Below, piece after piece: positions 51,527 to 61,100 of a stretch of 64,000 nucleotides of DNA (position 1 is the first letter of the stretch; every line of letters starts with the position of its first letter). The notes under the pieces are model-generated. The model was given only the letters and a program-made list of their open reading frames with translations. It did not search any database and was not told the DNA's origin. The position numbers were made by a program, and so were the translations under genes. This DNA comes from Muribaculaceae bacterium (GTDB lineage: Bacteria > Bacteroidota > Bacteroidia > Bacteroidales > Muribaculaceae): positions 117,865 to 181,864 of the forward strand of contig VSPD01000001.1 in the NCBI GenBank assembly GCA_009775125.1, read 5' to 3'.

Positions 51527-53146
51527 TTATGATTTTGCGCGTTCGTCCTTGTAGGCCACGGCGGCTTTCACGAAGGAAAGGAACAGGGGGTTGGGCGACA
51601 ATACGGTGGACGAATATTCGGGATGGTATTGTGTGCCGACAAACCAGCGGTGGTCGGGAAGCTCTACCACCTCGACAAGGTGGGTCTTGGGGTTCTCGCC
51701 CACGCAGCGCATTCCGGCCTGCTCGAACCGAGCGCGATAGTCGTCGTTGAATTCGAAACGGTGGCGGTGGCGTTCTGAGATTTCTGTCTTGCCGTAGGCT
51801 TCGGCTGCTTTCGAATCGGGAGCGAGGGTGCAGTCGTAAGCGCCCAGACGCATTGTGCCGCCCATGTTGGAGATTGACTTCTGTTCTTCCATGAGGTCGA
51901 TCACATTGTAGGGCGTGGTCGGGTTCATCTCGGTGGAGTTGGCTTCTTCGAGGCCAAGGACATTGCGGGCGAATTCGATTACCATGCACTGCATGCCGAG
52001 GCATATACCGAAGGTGGGCACGTCGTGCTCGCGGCACCATTTCAGGGCTGTGAATTTGCCTTCGATACCGCGCTGGCCGAATCCGGGGGCTATGATCACG
52101 CCGTCCATGTCGCGCAGACGCTCGTCGACATTGGCGTCGTTGAGTTTCTCGGAGTGGATATATACGAGTTTGAGGCGGCGATCGGCGTATGTGGCGGCCT
52201 GGAACAATGATTCGTTGATTGACTTGTAGGCATCCTGGAGCTCTACATATTTGCCCACGAGGCCGATTGTCACGGTTTCGGTGGCGGCATCCATCTTGTC
52301 GAGGAATTGCAGCCAGGGAGCCATGTGAGGCTCGCCCTCGACTGGCATGCCGGTTTTGCGGAGCACTATCTCGTCGAGATGCTGCTCGTGCATTTTGAGG
52401 GGCACCTTATATATAGAGGGCACGTCGACCGACTGGATTACGGAATCCGGGGCCACGTTGCAGAAAAGCGCGATTTTGCGACGCATGTCGACGGGAATGT
52501 CTTTTTCGGTGCGGAGCACGAGGATGTCGGGCTGGATGCCCACTTCCTGCAATTTCTTCACAGAGTGCTGTGTGGGCTTGGTTTTCAATTCCTTTGCAGC
52601 GGCGATGTAGGGCACATAGGTGAGGTGGATGCAGAGGCTGTTTTGGCCAAGTTCCCAACGGAGCTGGCGCACGGATTCGAGATAGGGAAGCGACTCTATG
52701 TCGCCGACAGTGCCGCCGATTTCAGTGATGATGAAATCGAAATTGCCGGTGTTGCCGAGCAACTTTACGTTTCGCTTGATTTCGTCGGTGATATGAGGCA
52801 CAATCTGTACGGTCTTGCCAAGATAGTCGCCGCGGCGTTCCTTATCGATAACGCTTTGATAGATACGTCCGGTGGTGACGTTGTTGGCGCGTGTGGTCTG
52901 GATGTTGGTAAACCGCTCGTAGTGACCGAGGTCGAGGTCGGCTTCGTGGCCGTCGACAGTTACATAACATTCGCCATGCTCGTAAGGGTTGAGCGTGCCC
53001 GGGTCGATGTTGATGTAGGGGTCGAATTTCTGGATTGTTACTTTGTAGCCGCGAGCTTTGAGCAGACATGCGAGCGACGACGAGATAATGCCTTTACCAA
53101 GGGAGGAAACGACGCCTCCGGTGACGAAAATATATTTGGTATCCAT
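51527..53146 (-). CDS. pyrG: CTP synthase
   Basis: Aminates UTP to CTP using glutamine. 539 residues. N-terminal synthase: KYIFVTGGVVSSLGKGIISS, FDPYINIDPGTLNPYEHGEC, ITEIGGTVGDIESLPYLES. C-terminal class I glutamine amidotransferase: GICLGMQCMVIEFARN with the catalytic Cys, and the His-x-Glu dyad in TQYHPEYSS. The length matches the family. It may be co-transcribed with yidC despite the repeat between them; its own minus-7 element is at 53179-53186. Confidence 0.98.
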   Translation of the reverse strand: MDTKYIFVTGGVVSSLGKGIISSSLACLLKARGYKVTIQKFDPYINIDPGTLNPYEHGECYVTVDGHEADLDLGHYERFTNIQTTRANNVTTGRIYQSVIDKERRGDYLGKTVQIVPHITDEIKRNVKLLGNTGNFDFIITEIGGTVGDIESLPYLESVRQLRWELGQNSLCIHLTYVPYIAAAKELKTKPTQHSVKKLQEVGIQPDILVLRTEKDIPVDMRRKIALFCNVAPDSVIQSVDVPSIYKVPLKMHEQHLDEIVLRKTGMPVEGEPHMAPWLQFLDKMDAATETVTIGLVGKYVELQDAYKSINESLFQAATYADRRLKLVYIHSEKLNDANVDERLRDMDGVIIAPGFGQRGIEGKFTALKWCREHDVPTFGICLGMQCMVIEFARNVLGLEEANSTEMNPTTPYNVIDLMEEQKSISNMGGTMRLGAYDCTLAPDSKAAEAYGKTEISERHRHRFEFNDDYRARFEQAGMRCVGENPKTHLVEVVELPDHRWFVGTQYHPEYSSTVLSPNPLFLSFVKAAVAYKDERAKS

Positions 53147-53178
53147 GCGATGTAGTGATGAGCAAATATTTGAAAGCG

Positions 53179-53186
53179 CAAATTTA
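53179..53186 (-). promoter_or_regulatory. Minus-7 element of pyrG
   Basis: Minus strand TAAATTTG, about 33 nt before the pyrG start. The minus-33 is not a clear TTTG. Confidence 0.55.
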
Positions 53187-53276
53187 CGAATTTTTTCTTA
53201 AAAGACTATCCGTTGCGCCGTAAATTTTGTTATTCGTTTATCAAGCGACACGGCTTCGCCGTGAGCACTCTGTATG

Positions 53277-54641
53277 TTATTCGTTCTTTTCCGGCGCCGG
53301 GGGCGTTTGCTTGCCACGGCGGTGATTTCGCCACGGGCGGCGACGCTTGCGCGAGGCTTCGTCTTTTGGCTTTTCCGTGGCAGCGGCGTTTTCGGGAGCC
53401 GCCTTCTCTTGCGGCTTGGCCGGCTTGCGGGCCTGCGCCGTATCCGGCTTCTTCTTGCGGGGCGGCCGGCGACGGCGGTCGGCGTCGCCCTGCTTACGCT
53501 CATGAGCGGCAAGGTCGTCGGGCAGCGGGTCTTTTGCAAGCGGTTTGCCCAAGAACGATTCTATCTCGCGGAAGCGGCGGCTGTCGCGGCCCGACACAAG
53601 GGTTATGGCCGTGCCTTCGGCATCGGCGCGGGCGGTGCGGCCTATGCGGTGGATATAGTCTTCGGGGTCGTGCGGCACATCGTAGTTCACCACCATGGCT
53701 ATGTCGTCGATGTCGATTCCGCGGGCCACGATGTCGGTGGCCACAAGTATCGGCGTGCGGCCCGACTTGAAGCCGAGCATCACCTCCTCGCGCTCGTTCT
53801 GCTCGAGGTCGGAGTGCATCTCGGCCACATTGAGGCGCATGCGGCGCAATGTGCGTGCCAGGTCCTTCACTTTCAGTTTCGACGAAGCGAACACGATCAC
53901 ACGCTTGCCTTCGGGGCTGTTGGCAAACAGGCGGCAAAGCAACGGCGTCTTCGCTTCCTCGGGACAGATATATGCGCGCTGGTCGATTTTCTCGGCCGGC
54001 TTCGACACGGCTATTTTCACCTCCACGGGGTCGTTGAGGATAGATTTCGCAAGTTTCTTTATCTTGGGCGGCATCGTGGCCGAGAAAAGGAGCGTCTGGC
54101 GGCTGCGCGGGGTGGCGTTGACGATTTGCATAATGTCATCGTAGAATCCCATGTCGAGCATACGGTCGGCCTCGTCGAGAATGAGGAACGACACATGCGA
54201 CAGGTCGACGTATCCCATGCTCATGTGCGCGAGCAGGCGCCCGGGCGTACCTATCACCACATCGGCCCCCATGGCCAGGCCTTGCTTCTGCTGGCCGTAG
54301 ACCTTGCCGTCGGTGCCTCCGTAGATGGCAGAGCAGCTCACGTCGAGAAAATATGAGAAGCCCTGCATCTGCTGGTCGATTTGCTGCACAAGCTCTCGCG
54401 TGGGCGCAATAACAAGGCAATTTATGTGTTCGCGGCTATAATCGTGAAACGCTATTTCGTCTATAACCGGAAGGAGGTATGCGGCGGTTTTCCCGGTTCC
54501 GGTCTGGGCCACGGCAATAAGGTCGCGGCCATCCTGTATCACCGGAATCGACTGCTCCTGTATAGGCGTGCACTCGCGGAAGTGCATCGCCTCGATAGCG
54601 TCGAGAAGCTCGTCGCTGAGGTATAAATCTTCGAAGTTCAA
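53277..54641 (-). CDS. DEAD-box RNA helicase, RhlE-like
   Basis: ATP-dependent RNA helicase of 454 residues. Motifs in order: Q motif (FRECTPIQEQSIPVI), I AQTGTGKTAAYLLPV, Ia PTRELVQQI, Ib GTPGRLL, II DEADRMLDMGF, III SATMP, IV VIVFASSK, V ATDIVARGIDIDDI, VI HRIGRTARAD. A basic, Ala/Pro/Lys-rich C-terminal tail (about 370-454) likely binds RNA. RhlE-type enzymes act in ribosome assembly and RNA decay. It stands alone behind its minus-7 element at 54664. The subfamily is inferred. Confidence 0.95.
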   Translation of the reverse strand: MNFEDLYLSDELLDAIEAMHFRECTPIQEQSIPVIQDGRDLIAVAQTGTGKTAAYLLPVIDEIAFHDYSREHINCLVIAPTRELVQQIDQQMQGFSYFLDVSCSAIYGGTDGKVYGQQKQGLAMGADVVIGTPGRLLAHMSMGYVDLSHVSFLILDEADRMLDMGFYDDIMQIVNATPRSRQTLLFSATMPPKIKKLAKSILNDPVEVKIAVSKPAEKIDQRAYICPEEAKTPLLCRLFANSPEGKRVIVFASSKLKVKDLARTLRRMRLNVAEMHSDLEQNEREEVMLGFKSGRTPILVATDIVARGIDIDDIAMVVNYDVPHDPEDYIHRIGRTARADAEGTAITLVSGRDSRRFREIESFLGKPLAKDPLPDDLAAHERKQGDADRRRRPPRKKKPDTAQARKPAKPQEKAAPENAAATEKPKDEASRKRRRPWRNHRRGKQTPPAPEKNE

Positions 54642-54663
54642 AATATGATGGTTTATTTTTTTG

Positions 54664-54671
54664 CAAATTTA
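54664..54671 (-). promoter_or_regulatory. Minus-7 element of the DEAD-box helicase gene
   Basis: Minus strand TAAATTTG, 23 nt before the start at 54641. Confidence 0.55.
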
Positions 54672-54814
54672 CAAAAAATCTTTCTAACCTGTGCCACCAC
54701 AATTGCTTATTGATAGATTTTCGATATAAATTGGACTAAATTAAACCTCCATTATCAAAAATAGGCGTAATATTGCACCGTCAAAATTATGCTTAATACC
54801 TATCATCTTTTGCC

Positions 54815-57229
54815 ATGTCGCAACGTTATATAGCTTTGTCACTGTTCTTTCTGCTGTCGGCGGTCTTCCGTGGCGGCGCCGCATCCGCCGACTTGTGCCC
54901 CGATTCGGTGCTCGCGCGCCAAATCGTGGAATCGTCGATGCTCCACTCTCCCCTGCCCCTCGACTTCGAACGTTCCACGGCCTCGCGCCAGGCTGCAAAA
55001 ACCGTCGAGGCCTCGAAACTTATCACGGCCGACACTCTTGTCCTCGCATACTCCACCGCCAATCTCGACCGCGCCCGCGGCCCGGAAAACGACCCCGACT
55101 ATGCCATCTACGGACGTGCGTCGGCTTCTGTCGATATTCCGTGCGAAAACTGGGAAGGCTACAACCGCATAGCTTTTTCCGTCTTTCCCGACTATCCCGG
55201 CGCCGGTGTGGTGAACGTGAACCTTGTATTCAACAATGACACGAAAGAGCAACGCGACGGCTATATAGCCCCCACAGGCGCGCATCTCGTAAACCTGCAA
55301 AACGGCCGACGGAACGACTGCATCCTCGAAATCGACGACCTGCAACGCGACCGAGTGACACGCATCGATTTTTACACCGACATTAAAGGACCGGCCGACG
55401 TAACCGCCGGCGACTCAGCCTCATACCGCATAGCCAACCTGCGTGTGGAGCGCGTGCCCGATCCCGACAAGACCCGCGGATGGCAACCCGGAGCATCCAC
55501 CATCGCACACTCCAACTCGGGATACGCCGCCGACGGCACGAAAACGGCAATAATAGCAGGCTCGCACAAAGGCAAGATTAAGAATTTCTCGCTTGTCGAC
55601 GCCGCCACCGGCGCAATCGCCGCGACTTTCCCTGTAAAATACGCCTCGACCACTACCGGCACTTACGGCATTCTCGATTTTTCCGATTTCACCGAACCGG
55701 GGACATTCCGCATTGTGGCCGGAAATTTAGCCACTGAACCGTTCCCCCTTTCCGACCGCGTATGGGACAATTCGCTCTGGCGAGTGCTCAATTTTATTTA
55801 CTGTATGCGTTGCGGCGATGCCGTCGACGGCATCCACGGACGCTGCCACACCGACTTGTTCTCGTCCCACGAAGGGCGTTTCACACCTTTCGCCGGAGGA
55901 TGGCACGACGCCGGCGACCTCTCGCAACAGACTCTCCAAACCTCCGAAGTGGCCAACGCCCTGATCGAGGGCTATCTCGCCAACCGCGACACGAACCCGG
56001 CGTTGGCCGCCAGAATGTTGGAAGAAGCAAAATGGGGACTGCGATTCGTGCTCGCCAACCGTCTCGGCAACGGTTATCACGCCTCGTCGATGGGCCTGCT
56101 GCACTGGACCGACGGCATTGTCGGCTCGTTCGACGACATTTCCACCGTGCGCGTCCAAAACAAGGCCTACGACAATTTCCTATACGCAGCTCACGAGGCC
56201 GCTGCCGCCTCGGCTGTGGCCAACGGCCCACTGCGCACGGGCCTGCGACAAGCGGCTGTCGAGGACTTCGATTTCGCTCTCGATAAATTCCGCAAGGAGG
56301 GCTTCGACACGTTCACACAGCCTTACGAGCACACCTATTCCACATCCAACAGCCTTTATTACGCCACCATCTCGCTTGCCGCCGCCCAACTCTACCGCCT
56401 CACGGGCGAAAAACGCTACGCCGACATAGCCATCGAGATGATCGAGCCGGTGCTTGCCTGCCAGCACACCGAGCCAATCGGCAAACTTGGCTTCCGCGGC
56501 TTTTTCTACCGCGACAGCTCGCGCCGCTCTCTCGTTCATTCCATCCATCAATCACGCGAACACATTATCCCCCAAGCTCTTGTGGCAATTTGCGACATTG
56601 CTCCCGGCGGCGACATAAGCAGCCGATGCCGGCGCGCTGTCGAGCTCTACGGCGACTATCTCAAAACGCTGATGTATGCCACAGCACCCTACGCCATGAT
56701 TCCTTCGGGAATCTACCGCGAGGATGAATATCTCGACGACCACGGCTTCCGCCAACTCCACCTCTTCCCGCCGTCGGACGCCACCGAGCGTTTCTCTACG
56801 CAACTCGCCGGCGGTATTCCCGTAGGCGACGGCTGGACGCTGAAACGCTTCCCCGTGTGGTTCAACGTGTTCAACGGCAACACCGCCGTACACCTCGACA
56901 TGGGCAAATCCGCCGCCATCTGCGCCCGGCATCTCGGCGACACGGCGCTTATGGATATAGCCGAAGGCCAGTTGCGCTGGACCGTGGGCGAGAACCCCTT
57001 CAACCAGTCGCTCATCTATGGCGAAGGCTCAAACTATCCCTCGCTCGACAATTTCTCATCCGGAGAAATCACCGGAGCCATTCCCGTGGGCATCCGCACC
57101 CATGGCGACACCGACGAGCCATTCTGGCCCGAAATCAACAACGCCTGCTACAAGGAAGTGTGGCTCACTTCGGCAGGAAAATGGATTTCGCTTGCCTCTG
57201 AATTAAAATCTTTTTCAAAAAATGAATAA
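54815..57229 (+). CDS. Secreted glycoside hydrolase family 9 enzyme
   Basis: 804 residues; signal peptide (MSQRYIALSLFFLLSAVFRG). An N-terminal beta-sandwich (about 60-220, CBM-like) is followed by a CelD_N-type Ig module (about 235-315: TYGILDFSDFTEPGTFRIVA) and the (alpha/alpha)6 catalytic domain. The nucleophile/base pair is in GGWHDAGDLSQQ (D365, D368); the general acid is probably E781 in CYKEVWLTSAGKW, after WTVGENPFNQSLIYGEG. GH9 enzymes are mostly endo-beta-1,4-glucanases; other beta-glucan or exo-glucosaminidase activity is possible. The neighbours are a ThuA-like gene and a hybrid sensor; no SusC/SusD pair is present. Confidence 0.9.
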   Translation: MSQRYIALSLFFLLSAVFRGGAASADLCPDSVLARQIVESSMLHSPLPLDFERSTASRQAAKTVEASKLITADTLVLAYSTANLDRARGPENDPDYAIYGRASASVDIPCENWEGYNRIAFSVFPDYPGAGVVNVNLVFNNDTKEQRDGYIAPTGAHLVNLQNGRRNDCILEIDDLQRDRVTRIDFYTDIKGPADVTAGDSASYRIANLRVERVPDPDKTRGWQPGASTIAHSNSGYAADGTKTAIIAGSHKGKIKNFSLVDAATGAIAATFPVKYASTTTGTYGILDFSDFTEPGTFRIVAGNLATEPFPLSDRVWDNSLWRVLNFIYCMRCGDAVDGIHGRCHTDLFSSHEGRFTPFAGGWHDAGDLSQQTLQTSEVANALIEGYLANRDTNPALAARMLEEAKWGLRFVLANRLGNGYHASSMGLLHWTDGIVGSFDDISTVRVQNKAYDNFLYAAHEAAAASAVANGPLRTGLRQAAVEDFDFALDKFRKEGFDTFTQPYEHTYSTSNSLYYATISLAAAQLYRLTGEKRYADIAIEMIEPVLACQHTEPIGKLGFRGFFYRDSSRRSLVHSIHQSREHIIPQALVAICDIAPGGDISSRCRRAVELYGDYLKTLMYATAPYAMIPSGIYREDEYLDDHGFRQLHLFPPSDATERFSTQLAGGIPVGDGWTLKRFPVWFNVFNGNTAVHLDMGKSAAICARHLGDTALMDIAEGQLRWTVGENPFNQSLIYGEGSNYPSLDNFSSGEITGAIPVGIRTHGDTDEPFWPEINNACYKEVWLTSAGKWISLASELKSFSKNE

Positions 57230-57250
57230 TTTAAAATCTTTTTCAAAAAA
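57203..57250 (+). repeat. 20-bp direct repeat at the GH9 stop codon
   Basis: TTAAAATCTTTTTCAAAAAA occurs at 57203-57222 and again at 57231-57250 (28-bp period). The first copy encodes the GH9 C-terminus (ELKSFSKN), the second is intergenic: a small tandem duplication. Confidence 0.85.
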
Positions 57251-57261
57251 ATAACTGATAA

Positions 57262-58071
57262 ATGAAACGTTTTATTTCTTTCTTTTCGGCTTTGCTTGTG
57301 ATGCTCTGCGTCACCAATGCCTCGGCGCAAGAGTTTGAATATGCTCGCGCACCCCGATTCAAAGCTCTGTTCTACTATTCGATGAATGTGGAACTCGCCC
57401 ACCAGCAGTTTGCCCAAGGCACTCTCGATTTCTTCAAGGGCCTCACCGTAGGCGACGGCTGGACCATGGAATCTACTCAGAATCTTGCTGACTACCCCTA
57501 CGAACGCCTCAAAGAATTCGACATCGTGGTGTTTATCAACGACGCCCCTACCGACCCCAAGGTGCGCGCCGATTTCCAAAAATATATGGAAAACGGCGGC
57601 GGATGGCTCGGTTTCCACGCCGCCGCATATAACGACGCAAGCACAAAATGGCCCTGGTACAACGAATTCCTCGGCTGCGGCAAATTCCTCTGCAACCAGT
57701 GGCCGCCCCAACCCGCCCTCCTCACTGTGGAAACTACCGTGCACCCCGTCACCAAAAACCTTCCCGTGGAATTTGTATCCGCCCCGTCTGAATTCTACAT
57801 GTGGCAAGAAAATCCCCGCGACAAGGACAATGTGGAAGTGCTCGTAAGCATCTCGCCCAAAAACTATCCTTTCGGCATCAAGGACGTGGTTTACAGCGGC
57901 GATTTCCCCATTGCATGGACCAACAAAAACTTCCGCATGCTCTACATCAACTGGGGCCACGGCGACGACGAATACATGGAGTCGACACAAAACCTCATGG
58001 CTGTCAACGCTTTCCGCTGGATTCTCAGCCGTTCGCCCAAGGGCAATCCCTTCGCCAAATACACAAAATAA
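57262..58071 (+). CDS. Secreted ThuA-like domain protein
   Basis: 269 residues; signal peptide (MKRFISFFSALLVMLCVTNASA). The ThuA fold, a class I glutamine amidotransferase-like domain, fills the rest: FKALFYYSMNVELAHQQFAQ, EFDIVVFINDAPTDPKVRA, MENGGGWLGFHAAAYN, and PIAWTNKNFRMLYINWGHGD. The family takes its name from trehalose utilisation and is common beside glycosidases; its chemistry is uncertain and the Cys of true amidotransferases is absent. It begins 32 bp after the GH9 gene and is probably in the same operon. Confidence 0.88.
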   Translation: MKRFISFFSALLVMLCVTNASAQEFEYARAPRFKALFYYSMNVELAHQQFAQGTLDFFKGLTVGDGWTMESTQNLADYPYERLKEFDIVVFINDAPTDPKVRADFQKYMENGGGWLGFHAAAYNDASTKWPWYNEFLGCGKFLCNQWPPQPALLTVETTVHPVTKNLPVEFVSAPSEFYMWQENPRDKDNVEVLVSISPKNYPFGIKDVVYSGDFPIAWTNKNFRMLYINWGHGDDEYMESTQNLMAVNAFRWILSRSPKGNPFAKYTK

Positions 58072-58090
58072 CCAGATTCCTTAATTATTA

Positions 58091-58123
58091 TTTGGAGTAT
58101 GCGCCATTTATTTCGTATTTTTG
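58091..58123 (+). promoter_or_regulatory. Promoter of the hybrid sensor gene
   Basis: TTTG (58091-58094), a 21-nt spacer, TATTTTTG (58116-58123), 29 nt before the ATG at 58153. Confidence 0.75.
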
Positions 58124-58152
58124 CAATGTAAGTATCTCTTTAATATCACAGC

Positions 58153-61100
58153 ATGAATCGCCCGGCGCTGCTCATACTGCTTTTATCTATATTGGTGGCC
58201 TCTTTCGCAGAGGCCACCAACTTCCGTACTATCAGCACGGCACAAGGCCTCGACTGCCGCGTGGTGCGTGAAGTCCGGCAAGATTCAGCCGGCTTTGTCT
58301 GGGTATGCACCCACGAGGGCGTCGACCGTTTCGACGGCTCTCATGCCAAGCACTATTCCTTGCGCCATTCCTCGGGGCTCGACGAGATTCTCGACCCGTT
58401 CTCGACGCTTTGCACCGACCCCTCGGGCAGCGCATGGGTGGTCTTGAAATCCGGCCATATCTATCGCTACGACCGGCAGTCGGACAATTTCTTGCACATG
58501 TCCGACCTCCCCGATGCTCCGCCCGTCTACCGAGGCACGTTCGACGCCGACCGCCGCCTTTGGCTCGCCACCGGCTCCGGAGTTTACTCCTGGCATGAGG
58601 ACGAGGGCCTGCTAAAACGCGGGCTCGACGGCCTGTGGGTCAAAGACATTCTCTTATCCGGCGGCACCTTGATTGCCGGCACTGAAAAGGGTGCCTTCTC
58701 CGCGACAATGCCTCACGGCGACAAGCCGGCAGAATTCCGGCAACTATTCGACGCGCCTCTCAACACCGAGGTGGTGTGCGTCACCCCGGCGGGCATATTT
58801 GCCGGCACCACCAACGACGGACTGTGGGTGTCGGGCCGCAACGGCGGCAACGCCCGCAAGGTGGCCGGAGTGGCCGACAAACCCGTGCGAGCCATCGCCC
58901 TCTCGCCTCACGGATATCTGCTTGCCGGTGTCGACGGCGCCGGCGTCTACGCCATCGACCCTCTTTCCGCATCTGTCACCGCCCACTACAATGCCGACTC
59001 CGACATGCCCGGAAGCATCTCGGCAAATAACGTATCCGACCTGCTCATCGACCGCGACGGCGGTGTATGGGTGGCCACATCGACACGCGGACTGAACTAT
59101 ACTCCGGCTTTCGGCAATGGTATCGAACTGTTTGTCCATCAGCCTTTCAACCCGCAGTCGCTGCCGTCGGGCACTGTCAACACCGTGCTCGAAGACGCCG
59201 ACGGCGACTACTGGTTCGGCACCAACCGCGGCGTGTCGCTTTTCGACACGAAAACACGCTCGTGGAGGCACTTTCTCGGCAGCAACGGCGACAACGCCGT
59301 GGTGTCCATCGCCCTGAACCAGGCTCCCGACGGCCGGATATGGGTCGGCTCCTACGGCAAAGGCGTATATATAATCGACAAGGCCGATGGCAATGTGTCG
59401 CGCCTGCCGGCCTACAACCCGGCCTCGCAAAAGGGCATGCCTTTCGACGAGGTATATTGCATCCACAACCGCGACGGCAAAATCCTTCTTGCCGGCAACG
59501 GCGCCAAAATCGTAGCCTACGACCCGGCCGCCGACACCTACTCTTATTTCCCGGGAAGATATATCGACGGCATGGCCGACGCCCCCGACGGCGGCCTGTG
59601 GATTGCCGCCAACGACGCGCTGGCTTTCACCCGCAACCCGGCGGCAATCGACAGCTGGACAAATACCATCGGCGGACACACTTTCCGCTATCCGGTCATC
59701 GGCATCTGCGTCGACCGCGACGGCTCGCTTTGGATTGCCACCGACGGCGAAGGCCTCGCCGTCTACGACCCGCAAGCCGACAAGACAAGAATCGTGACCG
59801 ACGGCATGGGCATCGACTCCAATTCCATCCTCAACGTCACGGCCGACCTTCAAGGACGCATATGGTTCTCGACTGAACGGTCGGTATATTGCTACGACAC
59901 GGCAAAAAATGCCGTGATGTGCCTCAACGACATGATTCCGATGTCGCCCGAGGCTTTCAGCCAATGCTCCTCCACCCTGCTCAGCGACGGCGACGTGATG
60001 TTCGGCTCCATCGACGGAGCCGTGAAATGCTCCGGCCCCGACAATCCCTCGCTCTCGTTCTCGCCAAAACCGGTATTTACCGATTTCGAGATGATGAACA
60101 CCTTGCTCCGCCCCGGCGCCGGCAACGACATCATAACCCGAAATATCGACGATACCGATAAAATCACGCTTGCCCACGACCAAAATTCGTTCTCAATTTC
60201 ATATTCAGCCGTGAACATGGCATATCCCCGGCGAATCCGCTTCGAGCATATGCTCGAAAATTTCGACAAGGAGTGGATTTCGGCCGACCTGCCTGGCTGG
60301 GTAAAATATACCAATCTGTCGCCGGGCGACTACAAATTCCGCGTCCGCGCCATCGACCGCTGGACGGGCCGCGTCACCGGCGAGCGCGAAATCGACGTTG
60401 CCATCCGACGCAGCCCCTGGCTATCGGGATGGGCGTTGCTGATCTACGCCGCCGTTGCCGCCGGCATCATCTACATCCTGTTTCAAAATTTCCGCCACCG
60501 CATCAACGAGCGACGGTTCAACGACCGTTTCCGCACTGTCGTGAGCCTCGCCCACGACATCAAGACCCCCGTGTCGCTTATCAAGGCTCCGCTCAGCGAG
60601 GTGCTCGAATCCAACCAGCTTTCCGACGCCAACCGCCACAACATACTTCTCGCCTCGCAAAACGCCGACAAGCTCCATTCCATCATAACACAACTCATGG
60701 AGATTCAGCGTTCCGACGAGGGCGACAAGCCCACGGCCAGGTTTGCAATGTGCGACATTGCAAAACACCTCTCCGGCAAAATCGAGGAATACCGTATGCT
60801 CGCCTCGCAAAAAGGCATCGGCATGGAGTTCGACACACACATCCAAGACTTCCCGACTCCCCAACCGCCCAACTCCCCAACTTCCCAACCCACAATCTCC
60901 GTCCTTACCGACACCGAAAAGCTCGACCATATTCTCGACAATCTCCTCACAAACGCCGTGAAATACACCGCCCGAGGCTCCGTCTCGGTCACGCTCTCTA
61001 TTTCTCCGCGCCAATGGTCTGTGGAAATCTCCGACACGGGCATCGGCATCCCGGCTTCCGAGCAAAAGCGCATTTTCACCGAGCACTACCGCGCCTCCAA

